64,000 nucleotides of DNA. It comes from Bacteroidota bacterium. GTDB lineage: Bacteria > Bacteroidota > Bacteroidia > 2-12-FULL-35-15. Below the pieces are notes generated by a model. The model worked only from the letters and a program-made list of their open reading frames with translations. It did not search any database and was not told where the DNA came from. A program made the translations under genes and the position numbers. This document shows, in pieces, positions 16,088 through 26,389 of this stretch. The stretch is from positions 124,001 through 188,000 of the forward strand of contig CANIQT010000003.1 of assembly GCA_947469885.1 (NCBI GenBank), in the 5' to 3' direction. The stretch's first letter is position 1. Each line of letters starts with the position of its first letter.

Positions 16088-16213
16088 CCCCTCCCGACCT
16101 CCCCGAAGGGGAGGAGGTGATGCTGAGACAATATAAACATAAATAAACTGAAACAAATAAATTAATAATAACACGCTCTACAAAGCCTCCCCTTCGGGGA
16201 GGTTGGTGGGGCC
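16088..16213. repeat. Inverted pair of family A hairpin repeats (REPIN-like doublet)
   Basis: Two hairpins lie between the tolC and adaptor genes: CCTCCCC-gaa-GGGGAGG (16098-16114) and CCTCCCC-ttc-GGGGAGG (16186-16202). Each carries the asymmetric flank GGTnGGnGGGGC, and the flanks point in opposite directions. The two copies are therefore inverted around a ~70-bp AT-rich centre, the layout of REPIN doublets described in other bacteria. A transcript could fold here and affect operon stoichiometry. Confidence 0.75.
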
Positions 16214-16226
16214 AAATAATTAACAG

Positions 16227-17333
16227 ATGAAAAAAGTAATAATAGCAATTAGTGCAATGGTGGTTCTGGCAGCTTGTTCGCAAGACAAAAAAGCAGACCT
16301 TGAAAAACTGAAAAAGAAAGATGCAGATTTAAAAGTTCAGATAGATAGTTTGGAAGCACAGATAGCCCGTGCTGATACTACCAAAAAAGTGATACCAACC
16401 ACAACAGTTAGCGTTGTTGAACTAAAAGCAGAAACTTTTAAAAACTACATTGATGTTTTGGGTCATGTGGATGCAGACGAGAATGTAACCATTAGTAGTG
16501 AAATGCCCGGAACTATCACAAAAATAAATGTGAAAGTAGGTGACGAAGTGAGCAAAGGAGAAGTGCTTGCCGAAACTGATGCACGTGCCATCAGTCAGCA
16601 AATATCCGATTTACAAACCAACGCACAATTGGTGAATCAGATTTATGAAAAACAAAAAAATCTGTGGGACCAAAAAATTGGAACTGAAGTACAGTTTCTA
16701 CAGGCAAAAACAAATAAGGAAAGTATGGAGAAAAAGTTGGGAGCTTTGAACGAACAATTGCGCATGTCAAAAATTATTTCGCCAATTAACGGAACCATTG
16801 ATGCGGTTGACATTAAATTAGGTCAAATGGTAATGCCGGGCTTGCCTTCTATGAGAGTAATAAATTTTTCTAATTTAAAAGTGAAAGCAGACATTGCAGA
16901 AAGTTATGCATCAAAAGTTAAAAAAGGAAGCGAAGTAATTATTCGTTTTGCTGATACAAACGATTCGTTGGTTTCGAAAGTAAATTTTGTTTCTCGTTCC
17001 ATTAATGTAAACACACGTTCGTTTTCAGTAGAAGTTATTTTGGATGATAAAAAAGAATATCACCCCAACATGGCTGCCAGATTGAATGTTAACGATTACC
17101 AATCTGCTGCACCAGTTATTATTGTACCCGTAAGAACGATAATGAAAGATGAGAACAATGCAACATTTGTATATGTATCTGAAAATAATATTGCAAAAAA
17201 ACATCTGATAACAATTGGTAAAGAATACGGAGGCCGTTCAGAAATAACCAGTGGATTGAAGGAAGGAGATATGCTTGTTAGTGCAGGTTACGACCTTATA
17301 AATGACGGAACTGCTTTATCAATTAGTAAATAA
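16227..17333 (+). CDS. RND efflux periplasmic adaptor (membrane fusion protein), lipoprotein
   Basis: 368 aa. The lipobox is LAAC (Cys at 17) and is followed by a coiled-coil stretch (DLEKLKKKDADLKVQIDSLE). The order is the usual one for HlyD/AcrA-type adaptors: a first beta-barrel/lipoyl half (GHVDADENVTISSEMPGTI, KVGDEVSKGEVLAE), a helical hairpin, the second lipoyl half (KIISPINGTIDAVDIKLGQ) and barrel/MP domains. It bridges the RND pump and the TolC channel. It lies in the tetR-tolC-MFP-RND operon. The gap upstream contains the REPIN-like doublet. Confidence 0.92.
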   Translation: MKKVIIAISAMVVLAACSQDKKADLEKLKKKDADLKVQIDSLEAQIARADTTKKVIPTTTVSVVELKAETFKNYIDVLGHVDADENVTISSEMPGTITKINVKVGDEVSKGEVLAETDARAISQQISDLQTNAQLVNQIYEKQKNLWDQKIGTEVQFLQAKTNKESMEKKLGALNEQLRMSKIISPINGTIDAVDIKLGQMVMPGLPSMRVINFSNLKVKADIAESYASKVKKGSEVIIRFADTNDSLVSKVNFVSRSINVNTRSFSVEVILDDKKEYHPNMAARLNVNDYQSAAPVIIVPVRTIMKDENNATFVYVSENNIAKKHLITIGKEYGGRSEITSGLKEGDMLVSAGYDLINDGTALSISK

Positions 17334-17421
17334 TTATTCTTCCAATAAATAAAAGAATAAACAAAAATCAACACTTAAATTTTGCACGAGTACAACCTAC
17401 TTAAGCAATAACTAAATTAAT

Positions 17422-20400
17422 ATGGACATCAAAAAATTCAAAGAATTCAAACCCTCCAGCTGGGCAATAGATAATAAAATAAGCATCTATGTGTTTACCC
17501 TTATACTATGCTTTATGGGTATTTCGTCATACAACAGTTTGCCCAAAGAAAGCTTTCCGGACATTGTAGTTCCTACTTTTATTGTGCAAACGGTTTATCC
17601 CGGCAATGCACCTACCAACATCGAAAATGTGGTAACCAAACAAATAGAAAAACAATTAAAATCTATTTCCGGAATAAAAAAACTGAACTCTAATTCGATG
17701 CAGGATGTGTCGGTTATTACCGTTGAGTTTGCAGTAAATGTAAATGTGGCGGATGCAAAACAAAAGGTGAAAGACGCTGTTGACAAAGCCGCATCGGACT
17801 TACCAAAAGATTTGCCGATGGCACCCAACGTAATCGAAATCGCTTTTTCTGACTTACCAATTATGTATGTAAATCTTGCTGGTAAAATGGATTTGAATAA
17901 ATTGAAAAAGTATGGCGATGCGCTGAAAGACAAGATTGAATCAATGAAACAAATATCGCGAGTGGTAATGGTTGGCGATTTGAGGCGAGAGATACAAGTC
18001 AATGTAGATATGTTTAAACTACAAGCAGCCACGCTTACTCTTGGTGATATTCAGCGAGCAATTGGTTCCGAAAATCTGAACATGTCAGGTGGATTAGTGC
18101 CTATGGATGGGATGAAACGAAATTTGACTATTAAATCAGAATTTAAAACGGTAGAAGAAATCAAAAATCTTTTAATCAGTTCGCCCACTAATGCTAAGTT
18201 ATATTTGAAAGACATTGCAGAAGTAAAAGATGCTACACACGAGCAAGAAAGCTATGCACGATTGGAAGGAAAAAATGTAATTACACTAAATATTATTAAA
18301 CGCTCAGGCGAAAATCTGATTGAAGCCTCTGATAACATTGCAGCAGCAATTAAAAAAATGCAAGATGCAAAAGAAATTCCTGCTGAACTAAAAATAACTG
18401 TAACTGGCGACCAGAGCGAGAAAACAAGAAGCACACTTCACGATTTAATTAACACCATAATCATCGGATTTATACTAGTATCGTTTATCTTGATGTTTTT
18501 TATGGGTGTTAACAATGCTTTGTTTGTGGCTGCATCGGTACCGCTGTCCATGTTTCTGGCGTTCCTTGTATTCCCCATGTATGGTTTTAGTTTAAATATG
18601 ATTGTGTTATTTGCATTTCTTTTAGCGTTGGGTATTGTGGTGGATGATGCGATTGTGGTAATTGAAAACACACACCGACTTTTCGAAAACGGCAAGCGAG
18701 ATATTAAAACAGCAGCTAAGATGGCTGCCGGAGAAGTATTTGTTCCGGTACTTTCAGGAACACTCACCACGCTTGCACCATTCATTCCTCTTGCATTTTG
18801 GCCAAGTTTAATTGGTAAGTTTATGTTTTACTTGCCAATCACGTTAATCACTACTTTGCTTGCTTCGTTGGTTATTGCATACATCGTAAACCCTGTGTTT
18901 GCTGTTGACTTTATGAAACCACATGAAGAAGAAAAATTGAATCATGGTAAGTTGAGCAAAAAAGGAAGGCTACGTTTGTTGGTATATGCCATCATTGCTG
19001 TATTCTGTTATGCAAAAGGCCATTTTGCTATTGCCAACTTTGTAATTTTTCTTGCTGCATTCATGTTGTTTCACCGATTTTTATTATACAAAGTTATTGA
19101 AGCATTTCAGGAAAAAGTATGGCCCGCATTCAAAGAAAGATATACCCGTTTTCTTATCCGTTTCTTAAAACGCCCATGGTTAACATTGCTCGGAACACTT
19201 GCATTATTTGTATTCACCATATTCTTCTTTATGGCGGCAAAAGTAAAAACGGAATTCTTTCCGAGAGGCGACCCTAATTTTGTGTATGTATATGTAAAAC
19301 TGCCTGTCGGCACCGATCCGGCAAAAACTAATATGGTTATGCTTGACGTTGAAAAGAAAGTGAACGAAGTGCTTGGCGATTCGAACAAATTGGTGAAATC
19401 AATAATTACCAATGTAACCAAACAAGTAACTGACCCTCAAGACCAGGACCAGGGCGAATATTCAAACAGAGGAAAAATAGCAATCTCGTTTGTGAACTTT
19501 GCCGACAGGGATACAACTTCTACAATGAAATATCTAATTGCTTTGCAAAACATGAAATGGAATATTCCTGGTGCTGATATTACTGTGAACCAAGAACAAG
19601 CAGGACCGCCAGTTTCGAAGCCAATCAATATTGAAATTCGTGGAGATAAATTTGAAGATTTGGTAAGCAATTCCATTCTATTGAAAAGGTATATTGATGG
19701 ACTTCACATACCGGGAGTAGATAATTTGAAATCGGACTTTGAAGCAAACAAGCCTGAAATAGTATTTAACATTGACAGAGAGCGCGCTAACAGAGAAGGA
19801 ATTTCAACAGCACAAATTGCAATGGAAATTCGGAATGCTGTTTTCGGAATTGATAAACCATCTAAATTTCGTGATGCAAATGATGAATACCCAATTCAGA
19901 TTCGTTACGAATATAATCAGCGTATTAATATAGAAGCATTGCGAAATTTAAAAATAACATTCCGTGATATGAATGCTGGAGGTATTCTTCGCAGCGTACC
20001 GCTTTCTTCGTTTTGTAATGTTGAATACAGTAATACCTACGGAGGTATTAAAAGAAAAATGCAAAAACGTTTGGTAATATTATCATCTGATGTGAAAGCG
20101 CCTTACAACGCAAACGAGGTGGCAGGTGTTGTTCAAAAAGCAATGAAAGGATTTCAGAAACAAGGAAATGTAGAAGTAGAAATGACAGGAGCACAAGAGG
20201 AGCAAATAGCAGCAGCTACCTTTTTGGGCAATGCATTGCTAACATCATTAGTATTGATTTTATTGATATTGGTTACACAATTTAATTCCGTTGGTAAACC
20301 ATTTATAATTTTAACTGAGATATTCTTTAGTATTATTGGGGTGTTGTTGGGCACAGCAGTATTTCACATGAACATGAGTATAGTAATGACAGGAATCGGA

Positions 20401-20895
20401 ATTGTAGCATTGGCTGGTATTGTGGTGAGAAATGGAATTTTGCTGATTGAATTTGCAGAGATGTCTCGAGCACACGGTATGGGTTTATGGGATGCCACTG
20501 TGGAAGCGGGAAGAACACGTATGACTCCTGTTATTTTAACTGCAATGGCTGCTATACTTGGTTTAATTCCATTAGCGGTAGGGCTTAATATTGACTTCGA
20601 AACATTGTTGACACACGGTAATCCTCATATTTATTTTGGAGGTGACAACGTAGTATTCTGGGGACCTCTGTCGTGGACCATGATTTTTGGATTAGGCTTT
20701 TCAACATTCTTAACTTTGTTGCTGGTGCCTGCCATGTATCTTATTTCAGAACGATTAAAACGCAAATCAATCATAATATTAAAACATTTTGATTTGCCAA
20801 AAGCACTTATGTACGTACCTTTCTTCATTCTAATTTCCAGATTTATATTGTGGATTAGAAAAAAGAAACTGGACTATGGAAGCTTAGACCATTAA
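17422..20895 (+). CDS. RND-family efflux transporter permease (AcrB/HAE-type), long form
   Basis: 1157 aa. It has 12 transmembrane helices in the RND plan with two large periplasmic loops. TM4 carries the proton-relay pair in LGIVVDDAIVVIENTHR. The start PSSWAIDNKISIYVFTLIL and the GxxPTNIENVVTKQIEK motif fit the family. It is about 100 residues longer than AcrB because of an insert after TM6 (~residues 495-560, KLSKKGRLRLLVYAIIAVFC and IANFVIFLAAFMLFHRFLL). The insert adds two hydrophobic segments, a feature I associate with Bacteroidota RND pumps. It is the inner-membrane engine of the tripartite pump; the substrate is not predictable. Confidence 0.92.
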   Translation: MDIKKFKEFKPSSWAIDNKISIYVFTLILCFMGISSYNSLPKESFPDIVVPTFIVQTVYPGNAPTNIENVVTKQIEKQLKSISGIKKLNSNSMQDVSVITVEFAVNVNVADAKQKVKDAVDKAASDLPKDLPMAPNVIEIAFSDLPIMYVNLAGKMDLNKLKKYGDALKDKIESMKQISRVVMVGDLRREIQVNVDMFKLQAATLTLGDIQRAIGSENLNMSGGLVPMDGMKRNLTIKSEFKTVEEIKNLLISSPTNAKLYLKDIAEVKDATHEQESYARLEGKNVITLNIIKRSGENLIEASDNIAAAIKKMQDAKEIPAELKITVTGDQSEKTRSTLHDLINTIIIGFILVSFILMFFMGVNNALFVAASVPLSMFLAFLVFPMYGFSLNMIVLFAFLLALGIVVDDAIVVIENTHRLFENGKRDIKTAAKMAAGEVFVPVLSGTLTTLAPFIPLAFWPSLIGKFMFYLPITLITTLLASLVIAYIVNPVFAVDFMKPHEEEKLNHGKLSKKGRLRLLVYAIIAVFCYAKGHFAIANFVIFLAAFMLFHRFLLYKVIEAFQEKVWPAFKERYTRFLIRFLKRPWLTLLGTLALFVFTIFFFMAAKVKTEFFPRGDPNFVYVYVKLPVGTDPAKTNMVMLDVEKKVNEVLGDSNKLVKSIITNVTKQVTDPQDQDQGEYSNRGKIAISFVNFADRDTTSTMKYLIALQNMKWNIPGADITVNQEQAGPPVSKPINIEIRGDKFEDLVSNSILLKRYIDGLHIPGVDNLKSDFEANKPEIVFNIDRERANREGISTAQIAMEIRNAVFGIDKPSKFRDANDEYPIQIRYEYNQRINIEALRNLKITFRDMNAGGILRSVPLSSFCNVEYSNTYGGIKRKMQKRLVILSSDVKAPYNANEVAGVVQKAMKGFQKQGNVEVEMTGAQEEQIAAATFLGNALLTSLVLILLILVTQFNSVGKPFIILTEIFFSIIGVLLGTAVFHMNMSIVMTGIGIVALAGIVVRNGILLIEFAEMSRAHGMGLWDATVEAGRTRMTPVILTAMAAILGLIPLAVGLNIDFETLLTHGNPHIYFGGDNVVFWGPLSWTMIFGLGFSTFLTLLLVPAMYLISERLKRKSIIILKHFDLPKALMYVPFFILISRFILWIRKKKLDYGSLDH

Positions 20896-20948
20896 AGACA
20901 ATTATACTATTCTTATCGCATTAATTTTTTCTCGATAGGTTTACTCAT

Positions 20949-20956
20949 TAATTTTG
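20949..20956 (+). promoter_or_regulatory. -7 promoter element (TAATTTTG) for the serine hydrolase
   Basis: TAATTTTG fits TAnnTTTG and lies 15 bp before the GTG start codon at 20972. This supports that start and a promoter separate from the RND operon. Confidence 0.5.
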
Positions 20957-20971
20957 TAGAAAAGAAAACAA

Positions 20972-21991
20972 GTGCGAATTAATAATAGGTTTTTAATTTC
21001 TTTAGTGGTAACTGGATTAGTTTGTTCGGGACTCACTTATTTTTATTGCAAGCAAAATTTTAAAGCTAAAGCTGAAAATAATAATTCACTAAGTAATCTC
21101 GAAGCGGCACCGTTAGAAAATGAGTTTCGAGAAAACCGCACCAATGGTTATGAGTACGTAAAACCATTGTTGTCGAACGACAAAAAGGAGGAATCTACTT
21201 CACTTGCTAACCTAAAAACCGCAATCAATAATCTTATTGAGGAAAACAAAAAGTCGGGTGTTCTAATCTCGGCTTCTGTTTATCTTCATGTTTTTAAAAA
21301 CGAAGATTGGATTTGTTTGAATGATACCGAAACGTACTTGCCTGGCTCATTAATTAAAGTTGCGGGGCTTCTTACTTATTTAAGAATGGAAGAAGCGCAT
21401 CCCGGATTGCTTGACAAAAAATTATTATTTGACTCGCCTACCGAAAAAATTCCAGACCAAACGTTTAAATCAAAACAGCTGATATCAGGTAAATCATACA
21501 CAGTTAGAGAGCTGTTGAAATACATGATAGCCTATTCGGATAACGATGCCACCTATCTTTTAAATAAAAGTGTGGACATCAAAATGTTTGAGAAATTATT
21601 TACTGACCTCAACATTCCTGCACCCGAATTGAAAGCGTATGATTTTAAAATGAAAGTAAAAGATTATTCGTTGTTCTTAAAAGTAATTTATAATTCATCG
21701 TATTTAAGTTTGGACCATTCGGAGTTTGCTGCTGAATTGTTATCTCAATGTGATTTTACGGAAGGCATGGTGAAAGGACTTCCGAAGGGAACAAAGATTG
21801 CTCACAAGTTTGGAGAGATGGGTGATGCCACTACACGTCAGTTGCACGAATCAGGAATAATTTATGTAAACAATACTCCTTATCTTTTAACCATCATGCT
21901 TAAAGGATATGATATAACAAAATTGCCTCCTGTGTTGAGTGGTATTACCAAATTAACTTACGAGGAAATAAGCAAAACAGCTGCGCTTTAA
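20972..21991 (+). CDS. Class A beta-lactamase-like serine hydrolase, membrane-anchored or secreted
   Basis: 339 aa, GTG start. One N-terminal hydrophobic helix (~8-25) is a signal anchor or signal peptide, followed by a variable linker. The beta-lactamase2/DD-peptidase fold motifs are present in order: SLIK (SxxK nucleophile and Lys) in YLPGSLIKVAGLL, SDN in YSDNDATYLL, and HKFG (KTG equivalent) in IAHKFGEMGD. An Omega-loop glutamate typical of true class A enzymes is not evident. A peptidoglycan- or peptide-directed hydrolase is therefore as likely as a beta-lactamase. Antibiotic resistance should not be assumed. Confidence 0.8.
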   Translation: MRINNRFLISLVVTGLVCSGLTYFYCKQNFKAKAENNNSLSNLEAAPLENEFRENRTNGYEYVKPLLSNDKKEESTSLANLKTAINNLIEENKKSGVLISASVYLHVFKNEDWICLNDTETYLPGSLIKVAGLLTYLRMEEAHPGLLDKKLLFDSPTEKIPDQTFKSKQLISGKSYTVRELLKYMIAYSDNDATYLLNKSVDIKMFEKLFTDLNIPAPELKAYDFKMKVKDYSLFLKVIYNSSYLSLDHSEFAAELLSQCDFTEGMVKGLPKGTKIAHKFGEMGDATTRQLHESGIIYVNNTPYLLTIMLKGYDITKLPPVLSGITKLTYEEISKTAAL

Positions 21992-22012
21992 GTTTTATTT
22001 ATAAATGTTTCA

Positions 22013-24205
22013 TTATAAATTCTGCGCAAAATAATCTGATATTTTATTGAACAAATGCACCCTGTCTTTTCCTGTTACATTGTGCTCATGTCCGGGATAA
22101 ACAAAATAATCAACCGATTTTCCTTTATCCACGCAAGCTTTGATAAACCGCATACTGTTTTGCCAAACCACCACATTGTCCTGCGCTCCATGAATAACTA
22201 AAAGTTTTCCTTTCAAATTATCAAGGTGGTTCATCACGTTGGCTTCTTTGTATCCATCAGGATTGGTTTGGGGAGTATCCATATAACGTTCGGTGTACAT
22301 CACTTCGTAATAACTCCAGTCAATCACAGGTCCTCCCGCAACAGCTACTTTAAAAACATCAGGATAACGAGTCATAATGCTTGTTGTCATAAACCCTCCG
22401 TAACTCCATCCCATCAAGCCCATTCGTTTTGAATCTACATATTTTAAACTTTTTAAATAATCAACTCCCACCATTTGGTCTTTCATTTCCAAAGTTCCCA
22501 GTTGTCGGAAAGTAGCTTGTTCAAAGGCAAGTCCACGGTTGGCACTTCCTCTTCCATCTAAAGTAAAAACTACATAACCATGTTCAGCCATGTATTGTAG
22601 CCACATATCTCCAGCCCCATTCCAGGTATTATTTATTAATTGAATTCCAGGACCATTGTAAACATAAACAATGACAGGATATTTTTTTGTTGAATCAAAA
22701 TCAACAGGTTTGTACATGCGACAAAACAAATCATCACCTGCTTCACTCTTTAATTTGAAAAGAGAAAGCTGTCCTAATTTATAATCTTTCAAAGGGTTTT
22801 CAGATTGTTTCAGAACTTGCATTTTTTTTCCTTTTGTAGAATATATTGCCGCTTCTCTGGGAACTGTAGTAGATTGAAAGTTATCTATAAAATAGGTTTT
22901 CGCATCATTCATCAATACAGTATGCGTTCCTTCGCCTTGGGTCAGGCGGCTGATTTTTCCATCTTTTAAATTCATGCTGTAGAAGTTGCGGGTAATTGCC
23001 GATTCTTGAGTAGAACTATAATACAGATATTCTCCTTTCGCATCAAATCCTGCAAAGTCAGTTACTACCCATTTCCCATCTCCGGCAGTTTCTTTGTTAT
23101 CAAGTATTCTCTTACTTACCCCGCCAGGGATATAGCCCCACAGTTGTAATTGATTGAACCCACTTGTTTCAGACTGCATAACAAATTCATTGTTTTTATT
23201 TGGAATAAAAACAATCGGGTGCATAGGATGATTATACTTTTCGTTTTTCTCTCCATGAATTGGTCTTTCAAATTCTCCCGTTATTGCGCTATACATATTT
23301 ATTTCCATTTCATTTTGCTCCCGATTTAACACCTGTATAAAAATATGTTGTTCATCCGGGCTCCAAGTAATGTTGGTTAAATACTGTTCTTTGTGTTCTC
23401 CTGTTTTTAAAAATACTGTTGTATGTTTCGATATATTATATACACCCACCGTTACTTCATGACTTTTGTCACCAGCCATAGGATACTTAATTTCATTGAC
23501 TTTGGCAGGGCGAACATTCCAATCTATAATTGGATAATCAGTCACCATTCGCTGATCCATCCGGTAAAAAGCAAGTAAATCACCCATAGGCGACCAGTAT
23601 GTTCCTTTGGTAATACCAAATTCATCACGATGCACCGACTGACCGTTTACAATATTTGAATCCGCATCATTAGTGATGGTGAGTTTATCTTTACCATCAT
23701 AAACAAATAAATTATTTTTAATGGTATAAGCCACATAGCCCGTAGTAGCTGCCACATCATTATGTTCGGCACCAGTTCCAAAATCTCTGCTCGCAATTTT
23801 ATAAATTGTTTTTACGGGATTACTAACGTATTTTGCTAATGTTCTATATCCTAATAAAGTTTTTTCTGTTTCAAAAGTAAATTCATTTGCATCTTTCCAT
23901 TGAATGGTGGGAAATTTTTCGAGTGATTTAAATTTTTCTTTTACTAAATTAGTATTCAATTCACTTAACGTTACGATTGTTTCCCGTTTATTATTTCCTG
24001 CATTACCAGTAATCAAGGCAGTATCTTCACTTACAAAAGAAAATTTGTCAGTTCCTTTTACCCACATCAGTTGTTTTAATTTGGCAGGAGCAAGAGTAGT
24101 TTTTTGTTTTATAATTGCTTCTTCCATGGTAAGCAATTTGGTTTGAGCAATAGATATTTGTATAAATAATACAAGCGATGAAATAATAAGTGTAATTTTT
24201 TTCAT
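22013..24205 (-). CDS. Dipeptidyl-peptidase IV-like S9 family serine peptidase
   Basis: 730 aa. It has a signal peptide (ending SIAQ), then an eight-bladed propeller-like N-terminal region (~30-480) with WSPMGDLLAFYRMDQ and WSPDEQHIFIQ, then an alpha/beta-hydrolase domain. The catalytic triad is visible as GWSYGGF (Ser), HGAQDNVV (Asp) and GHEHNV (His). The NGPGIQ / DGRGSANRGLAF oxyanion region is typical of S9B peptidases. It removes X-Pro or X-Ala dipeptides from the N-termini of peptides in the periplasm or outside, fitting a proteolytic Bacteroidota lifestyle. It converges with the serine hydrolase gene. Confidence 0.92.
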   Translation of the reverse strand: MKKITLIISSLVLFIQISIAQTKLLTMEEAIIKQKTTLAPAKLKQLMWVKGTDKFSFVSEDTALITGNAGNNKRETIVTLSELNTNLVKEKFKSLEKFPTIQWKDANEFTFETEKTLLGYRTLAKYVSNPVKTIYKIASRDFGTGAEHNDVAATTGYVAYTIKNNLFVYDGKDKLTITNDADSNIVNGQSVHRDEFGITKGTYWSPMGDLLAFYRMDQRMVTDYPIIDWNVRPAKVNEIKYPMAGDKSHEVTVGVYNISKHTTVFLKTGEHKEQYLTNITWSPDEQHIFIQVLNREQNEMEINMYSAITGEFERPIHGEKNEKYNHPMHPIVFIPNKNNEFVMQSETSGFNQLQLWGYIPGGVSKRILDNKETAGDGKWVVTDFAGFDAKGEYLYYSSTQESAITRNFYSMNLKDGKISRLTQGEGTHTVLMNDAKTYFIDNFQSTTVPREAAIYSTKGKKMQVLKQSENPLKDYKLGQLSLFKLKSEAGDDLFCRMYKPVDFDSTKKYPVIVYVYNGPGIQLINNTWNGAGDMWLQYMAEHGYVVFTLDGRGSANRGLAFEQATFRQLGTLEMKDQMVGVDYLKSLKYVDSKRMGLMGWSYGGFMTTSIMTRYPDVFKVAVAGGPVIDWSYYEVMYTERYMDTPQTNPDGYKEANVMNHLDNLKGKLLVIHGAQDNVVVWQNSMRFIKACVDKGKSVDYFVYPGHEHNVTGKDRVHLFNKISDYFAQNL

Positions 24206-24233
24206 TTTATTATTAAGTTGTTAATAAGTATTG

Positions 24234-24269
24234 CCCCCTCTCCTTTGGAGAGGGGATTGAGGGGTGAGG
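24234..24269. repeat. Family A hairpin repeat
   Basis: CCCCCTCTCC-ttt-GGAGAGGGG with the tail attgaggggtgagg lies between the metG 3' end and the peptidase start. Same family as 8099-8151 and 30850-30892. Confidence 0.75.
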
Positions 24270-24272
24270 TTT

Positions 24273-26348
24273 TTACTTTATTATTGAACCACTATTTGTA
24301 TTGGGTTTTGTAGGTGATACAAAACTCAATTCTCCCTTTTCGTTTTCCGAACATAAAATCATTCCCCGACTTTCAATATTTTTAAGCATTCTTGGAGCAA
24401 GATTTACAAGAATACTTACTTGTTGCCCAATTATATCTTCAGGTTTATAATATTGTGCAATACCTGAAACAACAGTACGAATATCAATACCGGTATCAAT
24501 TTTTAATTTCAACAGTTTATCTGTTTTTGGAACACGCTCTGCTTCAAGGATAGTCCCCACACGAATATCCATTTTAGAAAAATCATCGAAAGTAATTTCC
24601 GGCTTCTGAGGAGTAACTTCCGATTTGTTGTTTGCTAATTCGTTTTCCATTTTCGAATTTGATAATTTAGTTACCTGATATTCCATTTGTTCGTCTTCTA
24701 CTTTTTCGAACAAAAGACTTGCCGTATTTATTTTATGTCCTGCCAATAATAAATCAGTTCTGGTTGCGTCATTCCATTTCAATCCAAGATTTAAGTTAAG
24801 CATAGTACCTAATTTTTTTGCTGTAAAAGGAAGAAATGGTTCCATTACAATTGTAAGATTTGCACAAATCTGTAATGAAATATTCATAATCGTTTTCACA
24901 CGATTGGCATCTGTGTTAATTAATTTCCAAGGTTCATTGTCAGCTAAATATTTATTTCCGCTTCGCGCCAAATTCATTAATTCTGAAAGTGCTTCACGGA
25001 AACGATACTGCTCAATACTTGCTGCAATTTTTGCAGGATATTTTGTTATTTCTTCCAGTAATAAAATATCATTCTTGCTGTATTCGGCTGCTGTTGGAAC
25101 ATTCCCATCATAATATTTATGAGTAAGAACCAAAGTGCGGTTTACAAAATTTCCAAGTATTGCAACTAGTTCATTATTATTCTTTGCCTGAAAATCTTTC
25201 CATGTAAAATCATTGTCCTTTGTTTCCGGTGCATTGGCGCATAATGTGTAACGCAACACATCTTGTTTGTCTTTAAACTCCAATAAATATTCGTGTAACC
25301 AAACTGCCCAGTTGCGCGAAGTAGAAATTTTATCTCCTTCCAAATTTAAAAATTCATTTGCAGGAACATTTTCAGGGACTATATAAGAGCCTTCTGCCAT
25401 CAGCATTGCAGGGAAAATAATGCAATGAAATACAATATTATCTTTTCCAATAAAATGGACAAGTTTGGTTTCTTTGTCTTTCCAATATAATTCCCAGTCA
25501 GAAGATTTAGGATTTCGGATTTCGGATTTAGGATTTGAAAAAAGTTCTTTCGTTGCAGAGATATAACCAATAGGTGCATCGAACCAAACATACAACACCT
25601 TTCCTTCTGCCCCATCCACAGGCACTTTCACGCCCCAATCCAAATCTCTAGTCATTGCGCGAGGTTGAAGTCCTGCATTCAGCCAACTCTTACATTGACC
25701 ATACACATTGGCTTTCCAGTCTTTATGCGAATCAATGTAGGCTTCAATTTGGGGTTGCATCTTATCCAATGGCAAAAACCAGTTCTTTGTTTTTTTTAAC
25801 ACAGGTTTTTCGCCCGACAATGTTGATTTAGGATTTATTAAATCAGTTGCATTTAATGTACTCCCACAATTTTCGCACTGGTCGCCATAAGCATTTTCGT
25901 TGCCACACTTCGGACACGTACCAATAATATATCTGTCGGCTAAAAACTGGTTTGCTTTTTCATCAAAATATTGTTCGGTGATTTCTTCTTCGAAAACACC
26001 TTTATCATAAAGTGTTTTAAAAAATTCAGAAGCTGTTTCGTGGTGTATTTTCGAAGATGTCCGCGAATAAATATCAAACGAAATTCCGAACTCTCTGAAC
26101 GCATCGCCCATTATTTTATGGTATTTATCCACAACCTGTTGCGGTGTGATTCCTTCCTTCTTTGCTTTGATGGTAATAGGAACACCATGTTCATCCGAAC
26201 CGCATATGAATTTTACGTCTTCTCCTTTTGAACGTAAATAGCGAACGTAAATATCAGCAGGCAGGTAACAACCAGCCAAATGCCCTATGTGAACAGGTCC
26301 ATTGGCGTAAGGTAATGCAGCTGTAACAGTATGTCTTTTATATTTCAT
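24273..26348 (-). CDS. metG: Methionyl-tRNA synthetase
   Basis: 691 aa from ATG at 26348. Class I signature PVHIGH is near residue 20. The zinc knuckle [17 protein letters not shown] is at ~140-160, and the KMSKS loop is GDKISTSRN. Anticodon-binding helices follow, and a C-terminal Trbp111-like tRNA-binding domain (~585-690; [37 protein letters not shown]). It charges tRNA-Met. A TTG-initiated start 4 codons upstream would lie inside the -7 promoter, so ATG at 26348 is preferred. A loop before DWELYWKD is made of [11 protein letters not shown], encoded by a dispersed AAATCC repeat. Confidence 0.95.
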   Translation of the reverse strand: MKYKRHTVTAALPYANGPVHIGHLAGCYLPADIYVRYLRSKGEDVKFICGSDEHGVPITIKAKKEGITPQQVVDKYHKIMGDAFREFGISFDIYSRTSSKIHHETASEFFKTLYDKGVFEEEITEQYFDEKANQFLADRYIIGTCPKCGNENAYGDQCENCGSTLNATDLINPKSTLSGEKPVLKKTKNWFLPLDKMQPQIEAYIDSHKDWKANVYGQCKSWLNAGLQPRAMTRDLDWGVKVPVDGAEGKVLYVWFDAPIGYISATKELFSNPKSEIRNPKSSDWELYWKDKETKLVHFIGKDNIVFHCIIFPAMLMAEGSYIVPENVPANEFLNLEGDKISTSRNWAVWLHEYLLEFKDKQDVLRYTLCANAPETKDNDFTWKDFQAKNNNELVAILGNFVNRTLVLTHKYYDGNVPTAAEYSKNDILLLEEITKYPAKIAASIEQYRFREALSELMNLARSGNKYLADNEPWKLINTDANRVKTIMNISLQICANLTIVMEPFLPFTAKKLGTMLNLNLGLKWNDATRTDLLLAGHKINTASLLFEKVEDEQMEYQVTKLSNSKMENELANNKSEVTPQKPEITFDDFSKMDIRVGTILEAERVPKTDKLLKLKIDTGIDIRTVVSGIAQYYKPEDIIGQQVSILVNLAPRMLKNIESRGMILCSENEKGELSFVSPTKPNTNSGSIIK
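25504..25537. repeat. In-frame AAATCC(T/G)AAAT repeat inside metG
   Basis: On the minus strand this reads AAATCCTAAATCC, GAAATCCGAAATCC, TAAATC and encodes [11 protein letters not shown]. The same AAATCCTAAATCC unit occurs at 42913-42940 at the end of gltX. It is a low-complexity repeat placed in a surface loop. Confidence 0.75.
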
Positions 26349-26357
26349 AATTTTGCC

Positions 26358-26365
26358 CAAAGATA
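26358..26365 (-). promoter_or_regulatory. -7 promoter element (TATCTTTG) of metG
   Basis: On the minus strand TATCTTTG ends 9 bp before the metG ATG (26348). The expected transcription start is therefore almost at the start codon, giving a near-leaderless mRNA. Confidence 0.55.
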
Positions 26366-26389
26366 ATAATACTTACTCAACTAAAATAA

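Noticed and set aside
20972..21991. Beta-lactamase resistance gene
   Set aside because: SxxK, SDN and KxG-type motifs are present but the Omega-loop glutamate is not evident; a general serine hydrolase is the safer call.
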